This document shows, piece by piece, positions 1 through 8,151 of a stretch of DNA of 64,000 nt. Made by a program: the position numbers and the translations under genes. The stretch's first letter is position 1, and every line of letters begins with the position of its first letter. The notes below the pieces were generated by a model that did no database searches, was not told where the DNA came from, and saw only the letters and a list, made by a program, of their open reading frames with translations. The stretch comes from JAMLHH01 sp035515235 (GTDB lineage: Bacteria > Bacteroidota > Bacteroidia > Chitinophagales > JADIYW01), in NCBI GenBank assembly GCA_035515235.1, contig DATJBS010000050.1, positions 1-64,000 on the forward strand, given 5' to 3'.

Positions 1-1
1 T

Positions 2-133
2 GACATCACAGAAGAACAAATGCTAATTGTTCAAAACAAACTCAACAACAGAGAAAGAAAACGATTAGGATTTGTTTCTCCTATTAAATATCTTCAATCT
101 TTATTACTAACAAAAGTTGCATTTAGAACTTGA
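2..133 (+). CDS. Partial transposase, C-terminal end (IS30-like)
   Basis: The frame is open from the window edge and gives 43 residues ending in KVAFRT and a TGA stop. The segment with KLNNRERKRLGF is the hallmark C-terminal block of IS30-family DDE transposases (usually KLNNRPRKRLG), followed by the family's short VAF(x)T ending. The catalytic core lies outside the window, so activity cannot be judged. A short inverted repeat (GTTGCA/TGCAAC at about 136-160) follows the stop and could be part of the element's right end. Family assignment rests on recall of the motif. Confidence 0.7.
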   Translation, partial: DITEEQMLIVQNKLNNRERKRLGFVSPIKYLQSLLLTKVAFRT

Positions 134-171
134 ATGTTGCAAAATAAAATCCTGCAACAATACTATTATAA

Positions 172-510
172 ATGATCAACTATAACGATAAGAAATTTAG
201 AGCCATAAGTAATACCGAAAATGGAGAAACCTCTTCCGATACTATTTTTCATTACCAGCAAAACAATAATATTTTATCTTCAAAATATTCTGGAGGAGAA
301 ATTCAGCTAGGACATTTAATAGGTATAGTTCATAATAATGGAACAATTGATATGAATTACCATCACATTAATTTTCAAAATGAAATCAAATCTGGAGTTT
401 GTCATTCTACTCCTGAAATCTTGCTCAATGGAAAAATTAGATTGCATGAAGTATGGAAATGGACATCAGGAGATCAGACAAAAGGAGTTTCAATACTTGA
501 AGAGATTTAA
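172..510 (+). CDS. Small conserved Bacteroidota protein (often named 'n-acetylglutamate synthase')
   Basis: This 112-residue cytoplasmic protein starts MINYNDKKFRAISNTENGE and ends KGVSILEEI. The pattern matches a small family common in Flavobacteriia and relatives that is frequently labelled n-acetylglutamate synthase. Nothing in it resembles a GNAT acetyltransferase or amino-acid kinase fold: it is a run of short beta-strand-like segments with glycine turns (SGGEIQLGHLIGIV, NGKIRLHEVWKW), so the enzyme name should not be taken literally. It sits alone between the transposase fragment and a 300-bp AT-rich gap. The role is unknown. Confidence 0.8.
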   Translation: MINYNDKKFRAISNTENGETSSDTIFHYQQNNNILSSKYSGGEIQLGHLIGIVHNNGTIDMNYHHINFQNEIKSGVCHSTPEILLNGKIRLHEVWKWTSGDQTKGVSILEEI

Positions 511-810
511 GTTTTCATTCTAGAATCCAAAAAATAAGAATTTGGTTTTATAAAGATTATCTCAATTTAGTTTATATAAAGAATAATAATACATTTATAC
601 ATACCCTAATTGTCTGGTACTTAATTTTTCCTGTACTAAATAATAAAGATAAAATGAATTCATTAAAAGGTATTTGTATATTACATTTCCATTTCACTCC
701 TACTATTAATATAAATAAAAATAATTAAATTTTAATAAAAATAATTTATGGAAAAATAGAGTTTTTACGTCTTAGTAATAATCTGTATTAATTTAAAATA
801 ATCTTCGCTC
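511..810. other. AT-rich intergenic gap, no gene seen
   Basis: Very A+T-rich sequence between two plus-strand genes. I see no open frame of note, no clear hairpin terminator and no TAnnTTTG element close to the next start codon. Confidence 0.5.
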
Positions 811-1542
811 ATGAAACCCACTATACTCATAACTAAAGCAGATAATTTATTATACATTCAAAATGTTGAATTGCTCCCAGATTTAGAAAAAATACTTATA
901 AGTATAGCAGCTCCTAAATGGGATATAAATATGAAAACTTGGACTATAGAAAATCATCCGAAACATATTGAAAAGCTATCTCAACTTTTTAATACTCAAA
1001 TAATTGAAGCTAAAAATACTCCACTGATTTTAAGCGAACATGACATCTCACATTTATTGAAATCAATAGATAATGTCAAACACAAAACATTGATGATCAT
1101 GTTATACTCTTCAGGACTTAGTATAAATGAAATTCTAGAAATTAAAAAAGAAAATTTTCAAATCCATCACAATAAAGTTTTCATTTTAAACACAAATGAT
1201 AATACCTATAAGAAAATATTGCTTCCTGAAAGTTATTTAAATTATTTACAAAAATACTTAGCCAAATATCAACCCAAAAAGTGGTTCTTTGAAAGAAGAA
1301 TAGGAACAAAATATACAATTATCAATATTGAATATATTTATAGAAAATCAATGCAAAATGCAAAATTAAACTCTATTGCAACATTATACTCTCTAAGATT
1401 TAGCTTTTACAATCATCTTTTGAAAAATGGAGCAGACATACATTATGTAAAAAATGTAATCAATAATCAGTCAATTCCAATTTCTAGTTTTTACTCTACT
1501 AATATGAGTACTGAAAAACGTGAATTTATTTATTCAGCTTAA
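811..1542 (+). CDS. Tyrosine recombinase-like protein with degenerate catalytic site
   Basis: This 243-residue protein has a short N-terminal alpha/beta part (1-70), then a phage-integrase-type catalytic domain (about 75-235). The fold signature is clear: LMIMLYSSGLSINEIL (94-109) matches the box I region, YSLRFSFYNHLLKNGADIHYVKNVI (193-217) the box II region, and SSFYST (225-230) the nucleophile region. Active enzymes have R in GLRxxE; here it is S104. The box II HxLR has become YSLR (Y193, R196 kept), and the LGH histidine is replaced by N218-N219. Tyr228 and a candidate beta-hairpin lysine (K134/K135) remain. With the first arginine and both histidines gone, strand exchange is unlikely. 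It may be a domesticated DNA-binding protein or a decaying integrase. No attachment site was seen. Confidence 0.75.
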   Translation: MKPTILITKADNLLYIQNVELLPDLEKILISIAAPKWDINMKTWTIENHPKHIEKLSQLFNTQIIEAKNTPLILSEHDISHLLKSIDNVKHKTLMIMLYSSGLSINEILEIKKENFQIHHNKVFILNTNDNTYKKILLPESYLNYLQKYLAKYQPKKWFFERRIGTKYTIINIEYIYRKSMQNAKLNSIATLYSLRFSFYNHLLKNGADIHYVKNVINNQSIPISSFYSTNMSTEKREFIYSA

Positions 1543-1562
1543 AACTAGCTACAAAAGCTCTA

Positions 1563-2369
1563 TTATACTACTTTCATTTCCGGCAACTGATATATAATTT
1601 CTGGAAATTCCCAATTTTCTAATGCTGCTACTTTTTGGAGAAATAAATCCAAACCTTGACGTTTCAATTCATCTAATGGGTAACTGATATACTTTTTGTA
1701 ATAAGTCTCTATATTGAAATTTTCAGTATTAATATCTGAATACTCTTCAACAATTTGATCTATTTCACCCATTCCTAATTCACATGCTTGATGAAAGAGC
1801 TGTACAAATTCATTTTTCAATGCAAATGGCGCAACCCAAGCAGCAAATACAAATGGTAAACCAGTCATTTTCTCCCAAATTTCTCCCAAATCATAAACGT
1901 ATTCATACTTTTCAAACATAGGAATAGTACGGTCGCCAATAACAACTGCTGCTGTAGTTCCTATGATTTTAGAATTTGAATTGGGTTCGGAAGGATGATA
2001 ATTGAAGTTGAGCTTCCAATATTCATTGGCTAAAATCTGAAACAATCTCACAGAAGTTCTAGATTGCTCATCTAAAATCACATCCGTCACCTCTTCTATT
2101 GGGACATTAGAAAACAAACAAACCGTTTTCACTTTTCCTACACTTCCTATACAATAAGAACTGATGATATGAGGATTTTTCAATTGTAGAATCATCGCAG
2201 CAGGAATTAAAGCAATATCTGTTTTGTCTTGAATTAAACTATCTGCACACTGAGCAGGATTTTCTTCTACAAGTGTCATCCATTCTTGAATCTTGGGATA
2301 ATTTCTCAAACCATATATAAAAGGTTTAGAGTTCAAATAATTGACGACAGATATTTTATAATTCGACAT
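1563..2369 (-). CDS. mqnA: Chorismate dehydratase MqnA (futalosine menaquinone pathway)
   Basis: At 268 residues it has the usual MqnA length. It opens with YKISVVNYLNSKPFIYGL, the characteristic MqnA N-terminus of this periplasmic-binding-protein-like fold, and later has GSVGKVKTVCLFSN and PFVFAAWVA, both typical of the family. MqnA dehydrates chorismate to 3-enolpyruvoyl-benzoate, the first committed step of the futalosine pathway. It overlaps the end of the upstream histidine-phosphatase gene by 14 bases and is the last gene of the mqnE-phosphatase-mqnA operon, so translational coupling is likely. The ATG start at 2369 fits the family N-terminus. Confidence 0.9.
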   Translation of the reverse strand: MSNYKISVVNYLNSKPFIYGLRNYPKIQEWMTLVEENPAQCADSLIQDKTDIALIPAAMILQLKNPHIISSYCIGSVGKVKTVCLFSNVPIEEVTDVILDEQSRTSVRLFQILANEYWKLNFNYHPSEPNSNSKIIGTTAAVVIGDRTIPMFEKYEYVYDLGEIWEKMTGLPFVFAAWVAPFALKNEFVQLFHQACELGMGEIDQIVEEYSDINTENFNIETYYKKYISYPLDELKRQGLDLFLQKVAALENWEFPEIIYQLPEMKVV

Positions 2370-2982
2370 TCTCAGCGGTTAGATGACTGATATCATTAGA
2401 AATCTCAACATTGAAAACACCATTCTCTAGAGATAGTTTATACAAACAAGTGTTTTTATGCTTGAATTGATCCATATCTGTTAAAGGTTTCCCTAAAAAA
2501 CCACATAGCAAAGCACGTATAGATCTTCCATGGGAACACAATAAAATATTCTCAAAATCTGTATTTCTCAATTCTTCAATCAATGGTAATTGTCTCGCTT
2601 GAAGTTCTAGTGGACTTTCTCCACCTTCTATTTTAATATCTAAGTTCCCTTCTGACCAACCTTGAACAATGGAATAATATGTACCTTCTAAAATTTGGTC
2701 GTGCTCCACTCCTTCAAAAATTCCCCAATCGATTTCATCCAAAGCATCTTTAATTTCATGCTTCAATCCTAAAGATAGAAATGGAGCGACTGTCTGATGT
2801 GTACGTTGAAGAGTAGATGCATAAATTGCGTCAAAAGGAACATTTTTATAATGATTGAAAAACTTTTCAGCCTGATATCTTCCGGTTTCATTCAATTGAG
2901 AATTAATTCCTCTTCCTTGAACAATACCTTTCAAATTATAATCTGTCTGACCGTGTCTAATGAGATAGATATTCTTTTTCAT
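2356..2982 (-). CDS. Histidine phosphatase family protein
   Basis: This 208-residue protein belongs to branch 1 of the histidine phosphatase superfamily (phosphoglycerate mutase/CobC-like). The LIRHGQT motif at 7-13 gives phosphoacceptor His10 and Arg9; Arg60 in STLQRTHQT and His151 in LCSHGRSIRALL complete the pocket. The substrate cannot be read from the sequence. Its position is notable: it lies 2 bases after mqnE and overlaps mqnA by 14 bases, so it is translated as part of a menaquinone operon although no phosphatase step is established in the futalosine route. Alternatives are a phosphoglycerate mutase-like or CobC/RibP-type phosphatase. Confidence 0.85.
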   Translation of the reverse strand: MKKNIYLIRHGQTDYNLKGIVQGRGINSQLNETGRYQAEKFFNHYKNVPFDAIYASTLQRTHQTVAPFLSLGLKHEIKDALDEIDWGIFEGVEHDQILEGTYYSIVQGWSEGNLDIKIEGGESPLELQARQLPLIEELRNTDFENILLCSHGRSIRALLCGFLGKPLTDMDQFKHKNTCLYKLSLENGVFNVEISNDISHLTAENVEL

Positions 2983-2984
2983 AA

Positions 2985-4169
2985 TTAGTACATTCTTGGT
3001 TGATTCACCAAATCTTCTTCAAAAACAATATCGGTATAATCTTGAACGACTTCATAAGTAGTATCTCTTTCTATTGGCTGACGACCTACAGCTTTGATGA
3101 GATTGACTAACTCTCTCGTACTCAATGCCGGAGTTTGTTCCTCAGCTCCTGCCATACTGTAGATTTTAGTAGAATCGTCAATTGTTCCATCTATATCATT
3201 CACGCCAAAATTCAAAGACATCTGAGCTGTATTTCTTCCAATCATCGGCCAATAAGCTTTTAAGTGCGGAAAATTATCCATATAAATACGACTTATAGCA
3301 TAATTCCTCAAATCTTCCACCACACTCACTTCTGGAATATGTGACATTTGGTTGTCTTTATTTCTAAATTTCAAAGGAATAAAAGTATTAAAACCACCTG
3401 TCTCATCTTGAAGTTTTCTTAACTGCTCCATATGGTCCACTCGATGCCAAAATTTCTCTACATGTCCATAAAGAATCGTTGCGTTGGACGGCATATCTAA
3501 TTCATGAGCTGCACGATGTATTTCTAGCCATTCATCTCCTGTACATTTATCTTCACAGATTTGAGTTCTAATTTCTGGATGGAAAATTTCAGCTCCTCCA
3601 CCTGGTAAAGAATTTTGACCGCAATCTTTCAAATATTGCAAAGCTTCCTTATAAGACATTTTTGCTTTTCGAGCCATATATTCTAACTCGACCGCTGTAA
3701 AAGCTTTCACGTGAATATCAGGACGAATTTCTTTAACTGCTTTAATTAAATCTCCAAAGAATTTCAAACCCATTTTCGGATGAACGCCACCTACAATATG
3801 AACTTCTGTGACAGGTTTATCTTTATAAGAACGGACAATATCGAGCATTTCTTCCATACTCATTTCCCAAGCTTCGTGTTTATGTTTGAGCAATTTAGAA
3901 TAAGAACAAAACTTACAATCAAACACACAAATATTCGTAGGCTCTATGTGGAAATTTCTATTAAAATAGGTTTTATCGCCGTGTTTTGTATTTCTAATAT
4001 AATTGGCTAATGCACCAACAAAACCTAATTCACCTTTTTCGAACAACAATACACCATCATCAAATGTAATTCTTTCTTCATTTAACACTTTATCAGCGAC
4101 TTTTCTCAAATCCGAGGAAATCGACATATTGTTCAATATAGCATTCAAATCTTCTGGAGTACTTCTCAT
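2985..4169 (-). CDS. mqnE: Aminofutalosine synthase MqnE (radical SAM)
   Basis: This radical-SAM enzyme joins the MqnA product to adenosine (from SAM) to form aminodeoxyfutalosine. The iron-sulfur motif is CVFDCKFC (CX3CX2C, Cys 81, 85 and 88 counted from the ATG at 4169). HIEPTNIC before it and LPGGGAEIF further on fit MqnE rather than MqnC. An in-frame TTG at 4190 would add seven residues, but I prefer the ATG at 4169 because a TAACTTTG promoter element sits at 4195-4188 on this strand, placing the transcript start downstream of that TTG. First gene of the operon with the phosphatase and mqnA. MqnB, MqnC and MqnD are not in the window. Confidence 0.88.
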   Translation of the reverse strand: MRSTPEDLNAILNNMSISSDLRKVADKVLNEERITFDDGVLLFEKGELGFVGALANYIRNTKHGDKTYFNRNFHIEPTNICVFDCKFCSYSKLLKHKHEAWEMSMEEMLDIVRSYKDKPVTEVHIVGGVHPKMGLKFFGDLIKAVKEIRPDIHVKAFTAVELEYMARKAKMSYKEALQYLKDCGQNSLPGGGAEIFHPEIRTQICEDKCTGDEWLEIHRAAHELDMPSNATILYGHVEKFWHRVDHMEQLRKLQDETGGFNTFIPLKFRNKDNQMSHIPEVSVVEDLRNYAISRIYMDNFPHLKAYWPMIGRNTAQMSLNFGVNDIDGTIDDSTKIYSMAGAEEQTPALSTRELVNLIKAVGRQPIERDTTYEVVQDYTDIVFEEDLVNQPRMY

Positions 4170-4187
4170 ATCTCTAAGTATAACATA

Positions 4188-4195
4188 CAAAGTTA
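4188..4195 (-). promoter_or_regulatory. Candidate Bacteroidota -7 promoter element for the mqnE operon
   Basis: Read on the minus strand this is TAACTTTG, a match to the Bacteroidota -7 consensus TAnnTTTG, 18 bases upstream of the ATG at 4169. No convincing -33 TTTG lies at the expected distance, so support is from one element and its position. Confidence 0.4.
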
Positions 4196-4347
4196 GTTTT
4201 TGATTTTTAACTTATTGTAAAGACTTCCTCAATAATGCGTTTATATACTAACAAAGTGAACTAAATTATATTGAATCTTAATATTGACGATTTAATGACA
4301 TGAATATCGGGTAGAATGGCCTATTTTCGCCGTTTGAAATCTTTAAT

Positions 4348-4641
4348 ATGAAAAGCAATACATTACTTAAACAATTTAGCGCAATAGCTATTATTGAGGG
4401 AATTTCTTATTTGATTTTAGTTTTCATTGCAATGCCTTTGAAATACATGCTAGATATGCCTCAATATGTTTCATGGGTTGGAAGAGCGCATGGATTTTTA
4501 GTAGTAGCTTTTGTGATTTGGCTATTCCTTTGTCACACGACTTATAAATGGAATATGAAATTTTCTGCAAAAGGGTTTTTATTATCCTTAATTCCATTCG
4601 GAGCATTTATTTTCGACAAAGAATTGAGAGCACAGATCTAA
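4348..4641 (+). CDS. DUF3817 family small integral membrane protein
   Basis: This 97-residue protein has three hydrophobic segments: about 8-30 (AIAIIEGISYLILVFIAMPL), 45-63 (RAHGFLVVAFVIWLFLC) and 73-90. The conserved EGISYL and GRAHG motifs identify the DUF3817 family of small inner-membrane proteins, whose function is unknown. It stands alone, transcribed away from the mqn operon, and is followed by a strong hairpin terminator. Confidence 0.85.
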   Translation: MKSNTLLKQFSAIAIIEGISYLILVFIAMPLKYMLDMPQYVSWVGRAHGFLVVAFVIWLFLCHTTYKWNMKFSAKGFLLSLIPFGAFIFDKELRAQI

Positions 4642-4669
4642 GAGACTTTTAGAATTTTCCAATAAAAAA

Positions 4670-4700
4670 ACGGCAGTGTATTAATTTATACTGCCGTTTT
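4670..4700 (+). terminator. Intrinsic terminator after the DUF3817 gene
   Basis: ACGGCAGT and ACTGCCGT pair perfectly around an AT-rich loop. TTTTG follows on the plus strand and a run of seven A precedes it, so it could also work on the minus strand. It lies about 30 bases after the stop codon. Confidence 0.8.
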
Positions 4701-4880
4701 GTATTTTATAAGGTAGTTAGTATAATGTTATTCTGACGTGTACAATGAGGTTCTAGAAGTGAGAGAAATCTTTTGATTAAAAATTACAACCATGTCATGC
4801 TGAAAGCATCTCAAAGGTAATTTCTAATTTAATTATTCAATTTCTTCAATTCCTCCTCAAAAATCTTAAATAATTAATGG

Positions 4881-5700
4881 TTTTAATATAGCAGTCTTCT
4901 TTTATCTCCCGCAGATAGCGCAGATTCCCGCAGAAGAGAAGGCACTAAAAATCATCAAGTCAGCTTAAAATCCTTCACATTATCACATTGCCACATTATC
5001 TTAACTTCTTAATGTTTAAAATTTACAAACTGAATTTATCTCCCGCAGATAGCGCAAATTTTCGCAGAAGAGAAGGCACTAAAAATCAGCAATACAGCTT
5101 AAAATTCTTCAAATTATCACATGGCCACATTATCTTAACTTCTCAATGGTTTTAAAAAGCAGTATTTTTTATCTCCCGCGATAGCGAAGATTCCTGCAGA
5201 AGAGAAGGTACTCAAAATCATCAAGTCAGTTTAAAATTCTTCACATTATCACATGGCCACTATATCTTAACTTCTTAATGTTTTAAATTAATAAACTGAA
5301 TTATTTTCCGTAGATAACGCAGATTTTCGCAGAAGAGAAGTTAGTAAAAGTCATCAAGTCAGCTTAAAATTCTTCACATTATCACATGGCCACATTATCT
5401 TAACTTCTTAATGGTTTTAAAATAGCAGTCTTCTTTTATCTCCCGCGGTAGCGCATATTCCCGCAGAAGAGAAGGTACTCAAAATCATCAAGTCAGCTTA
5501 AAATTCTTCACATTACCACATGGCCACTTATCTTAACTTCTAAATGGTTTTAATATAGCAGTCTTCTTTTATCTCCCGCGGTAGCGCAGATTCCCGCAGA
5601 AGATAAGTTACTAAAAATCATCAAAATAGCTTAAAATTATTCATATTATTACATTGCTACATTATCTTAATTTCTTAATGTTTTTAAAATAGCATTTTAC
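4881..5700. repeat. Tandem array of six degenerate copies of a ~133-bp unit
   Basis: The segment TATCTCCCGCAGATAGCG or a close variant recurs at 4903, 5037, 5170, 5302, 5437 and 5570, a spacing of 132-135 bases. Each copy continues with a GCAGAAGAGAAG block, a CATCAAGTCAGCTTAAAAT block, a CACATTATCACATGGCCACATTATCTTAACTTC block (here split only by small changes), and a TTTTAAAATAGCAGTCTTC lead-in to the next. Copies differ by substitutions and 1-3-base indels. No open frame runs across the array. It lies between the DUF3817 terminator and the 3' end of the convergent amidohydrolase gene. Function unknown. Confidence 0.85.
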
Positions 5701-5703
5701 TTA

Positions 5704-5730
5704 GAGATTGCTTCGCTCCTCGCAATGATG
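5704..5730. repeat. Short palindromic intergenic element (ATTGC...GCAAT)
   Basis: GAGATTGCTTCGCTCCTCGC followed by AATGATG contains ATTGC and GCAAT as inverted arms. It resembles the small dispersed palindromes common in Bacteroidota intergenic DNA and abuts the end of the 133-bp array. Confidence 0.5.
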
Positions 5731-5784
5731 CTCTTACTCAATGAATACGGCGGTCTATGGTCAGTCGACAGTTGTCTAAGAAAT

Positions 5785-7524
5785 TTATCTCGACCTCAAT
5801 AATTGACCAAAAATCTTCTTTTTACCTAAATCTTCATGAAATTTCACTACTCCATTATTTGTATAAGCTTCATTTCCATTAATGAAAACATGTTGGACTA
5901 CTTTACCACTACGTTTCACTAATCTAAAACTACCACCAAACTCAGGATGAAAATCTTCGACAGGTTCAGAGTTAATTTCGCTTTCAATACGAGTAGGATC
6001 GATGACGATAATATCTGCACGTTTTCCTACAGAAATATCTCCAGCATCTATTCCTAAGAAATCAGCAGGTTCTTTCGTAGATCGAAAAATGGCTCTTTCT
6101 ACAGACATCTGTTCTGGAAATCTCAAAGCAGTTTTTAACAATTGAAGCGAACCATCATGAAAAGCCATGTTCACATTATGCGCACCGCTATCATTGAATC
6201 CTGGCATACAATGCTCGTAACTCAATAATTCCATTCTAATTTTTTCTCTGTGATTAGAAGTATCGCATTGCCATCTCAATCGAGTATCGTGCTCTGCCAA
6301 TAAATCCATGAAATGTTCTACTGGATCTTTCCCAGCCTCCTCTCCTATTTGTTGGAAATTCTTCCCTGCGTGCGATGGTTCTGGAGATCTTACGACCCAC
6401 ATTTCTTTCAACGCTTTTGGGAAAACGGAAGCAGCTTTATGATTCCATTCCTTGACGAATTGTTTACGGAAAGCAGGATCCATAAAAATCTTTTTACGTT
6501 CAGCTTCAGTAGCACTGATTGCAGAAATCATAGAAGGAAATTCTTCAAACAAAGGTGTTATCGGTCCATCACCAAAGTTTTTGAAAGGTTCTGCAAGTGT
6601 TTGAAATTTCATTTTCGCTCCTAACACTTCATTCCCTAAAAATCCTAAGATCTTTAAAAGTTTATAAATTCTTTCATTAGATTTTAAATCCAAAGCAGCT
6701 ACGATAGTAGTACGGATATTCTTTTTAAATAATCCACCACGACTTAAATTCATGATGGTCACAAAAGATGTTTTATCGACAGCATTCGGCGTAATTTGTA
6801 AAACTTTATCGTGCTTTCTTAGGACATCCGCTAATTGGTAATATTCTGATTTGGCTGCTTGTTGTGAAGGAACAGAAACTCCAGTAAATTTTTTATTATA
6901 TACGCCCGCCCAACGATGAAAAGGCAACATATCTATTGAAAGACCTAAGTATCCAGCTTTCATTGCTTCATCGATTAGAGCTTGCATTTTAGCAATTTCC
7001 TCTTTAGTAGCTTTCTTTTCAGTAAAACTTCTCTCCGTTCCCATTGCTGACATTCTTACATTAGAGTGTCCGATAAAACTTGCGATATTCGGTCCTACAG
7101 GAACAGTATCTAAATGTTCGTAATATTCAGTTGGATTTTTCCATGTCACATTTCCAATCAACCATTTACTCAAAACTTTTGCAGGAATATTCTCCACACG
7201 ACAAAACAAATCGACGATATCTTCATCTTTTCCCACTGCGGCAGATAAAGAACAGTTGCCAATAACGACAGTTGTCACACCATGTCTCACAGATTCATCC
7301 AATGCCGGCATAACTTCCAATTCTGCATCATAATGAGCGTGAATGTCTAAAAAACCTGGACAAACCCATTTATTTGTAGCATCTACTTCCGCAGCACCTT
7401 CGATTTTCGGAGCTTTATCCACTACCGAAGCAACGATATTACCTTTAATAATTACATCCTTTTTGACACCTTTATTGCCTAGTCCATCAAAATAAAGTCC
7501 GTTTCGTATAATTGTTGTTGACAT
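5785..7524 (-). CDS. N-acyl-D-amino-acid deacylase-type amidohydrolase
   Basis: This 579-residue member of the metal-dependent amidohydrolase superfamily is close to the D-aminoacylase group. The metal motif LDIHAHYD (59-66, His62 and His64) follows a short N-terminal beta-sandwich segment, and GNCSLS (Cys91) matches the conserved cysteine in D-aminoacylases. A second metal-site region (GHSNVRMSAMG) and DSGAH (near residue 450) follow. The C-terminus returns to the beta-sandwich (GKRADIIVIDP). Such enzymes hydrolyse N-acyl-D-amino acids; the exact substrate cannot be told. No signal peptide, so it is cytoplasmic. It is monocistronic, flanked on both sides by repeat-rich DNA. Confidence 0.85.
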   Translation of the reverse strand: MSTTIIRNGLYFDGLGNKGVKKDVIIKGNIVASVVDKAPKIEGAAEVDATNKWVCPGFLDIHAHYDAELEVMPALDESVRHGVTTVVIGNCSLSAAVGKDEDIVDLFCRVENIPAKVLSKWLIGNVTWKNPTEYYEHLDTVPVGPNIASFIGHSNVRMSAMGTERSFTEKKATKEEIAKMQALIDEAMKAGYLGLSIDMLPFHRWAGVYNKKFTGVSVPSQQAAKSEYYQLADVLRKHDKVLQITPNAVDKTSFVTIMNLSRGGLFKKNIRTTIVAALDLKSNERIYKLLKILGFLGNEVLGAKMKFQTLAEPFKNFGDGPITPLFEEFPSMISAISATEAERKKIFMDPAFRKQFVKEWNHKAASVFPKALKEMWVVRSPEPSHAGKNFQQIGEEAGKDPVEHFMDLLAEHDTRLRWQCDTSNHREKIRMELLSYEHCMPGFNDSGAHNVNMAFHDGSLQLLKTALRFPEQMSVERAIFRSTKEPADFLGIDAGDISVGKRADIIVIDPTRIESEINSEPVEDFHPEFGGSFRLVKRSGKVVQHVFINGNEAYTNNGVVKFHEDLGKKKIFGQLLRSR

Positions 7525-7659
7525 GAATTTTTTAAAGTTTCACTAAAAATAGGTATATATTTCATACTTTTTTAAATTACTCGTCACTACAAACAGTTAA
7601 AGAACCACATTAACTCTTTTTTGATATTCTTCAAGAAAATTAAATAATGAGTTTTATTG
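7525..7659. other. Upstream region of the amidohydrolase gene
   Basis: On the minus strand TATTTTTAG lies about 25 bases before the start codon, one base off the TAnnTTTG consensus (final A). A weak promoter candidate only. Confidence 0.25.
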
Positions 7660-8006
7660 ATTTGCCATTCTAGACTTGATTCAGAATACCTTAAGCAATA
7701 CTATAGATTGCGGGTCAAGCCCGCAATGACATTACGGTTAAGATTAAGTACACTTTCATTCTGAACTCGTTTCAGAATCCATTGTGAAATACGCATTAGA
7801 TTACGGGTCAAGCCCGCAATGACATTACGGTTAAGGTTAAGTACACTGTCATTCTGAACTTGGTTCAAAACCAATAAGCAATACTATAGATTGCGGGTCA
7901 AGCCCGCAATGACATTACGGTTAAGGTTAAGTGCACTGTCATTCTGAACTTGTTTCAGAATCTATAAGTAATAGGTTAAAGATTGCGGACTAAGTCCGCA
8001 ATGACT
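7660..8006. repeat. Paired-palindrome repeat cluster, four units, ~93-bp period
   Basis: Each unit has palindrome A, ATTCTGAA-CTTGT-TTCAGAAT (most complete at 7758-7778 and 7941-7961), then palindrome B, ATTGCGGG-TCAAG-CCCGCAAT (7707, 7800, 7890, 7982), then the spacer GACATTACGGTTAAGGTTAA. The last B copy is ATTGCGGA-CTAAG-TCCGCAAT, so both arms changed together and pairing is kept. One copy has a single-arm change (ATTACGGG). The same modules recur at 35.0, 37.0 and 49.1 kb. All copies are outside genes. Confidence 0.88.
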
Positions 8007-8098
8007 TCGCAGAACGAGCGCCCAATGACACAAAAGACAAATCTGCAAGGACATTACAGATCAAATGACTATTGGAGTAAATCCCCGCATTCATCAAT

Positions 8099-8126
8099 AA
8101 AAAAGCCCCGGAAATCATCCGAGGCT
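8099..8126 (-). terminator. Terminator of the S15-family hydrolase gene
   Basis: On the minus strand GCCTCGGA-TGATT-TCCGGGGC forms a hairpin with one mismatch, followed by TTTTTT. It lies 26 bases past the stop of the hydrolase gene. Confidence 0.75.
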
Positions 8127-8151
8127 AAGAATACATATTGAGATATAAATC

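Noticed and set aside
511..810. Attachment site or tRNA next to the degenerate recombinase
   Set aside because: No tRNA-like fold and no direct repeat of the gap was found elsewhere in the window.
1..1542. IS30 element and recombinase as one mobile unit
   Set aside because: Only the transposase tail is present, its probable end lies before 172, and the recombinase belongs to another family with no shared ends.
4881..5700. CRISPR array
   Set aside because: The unit is about 133 bases and the copies match along most of their length. There are no short identical repeats with unique spacers and no cas genes nearby.
7660..8006. CRISPR or tRNA cluster
   Set aside because: The repeating palindromes alternate with nearly identical spacers, unlike CRISPR, and none folds into a cloverleaf with conserved tRNA positions.
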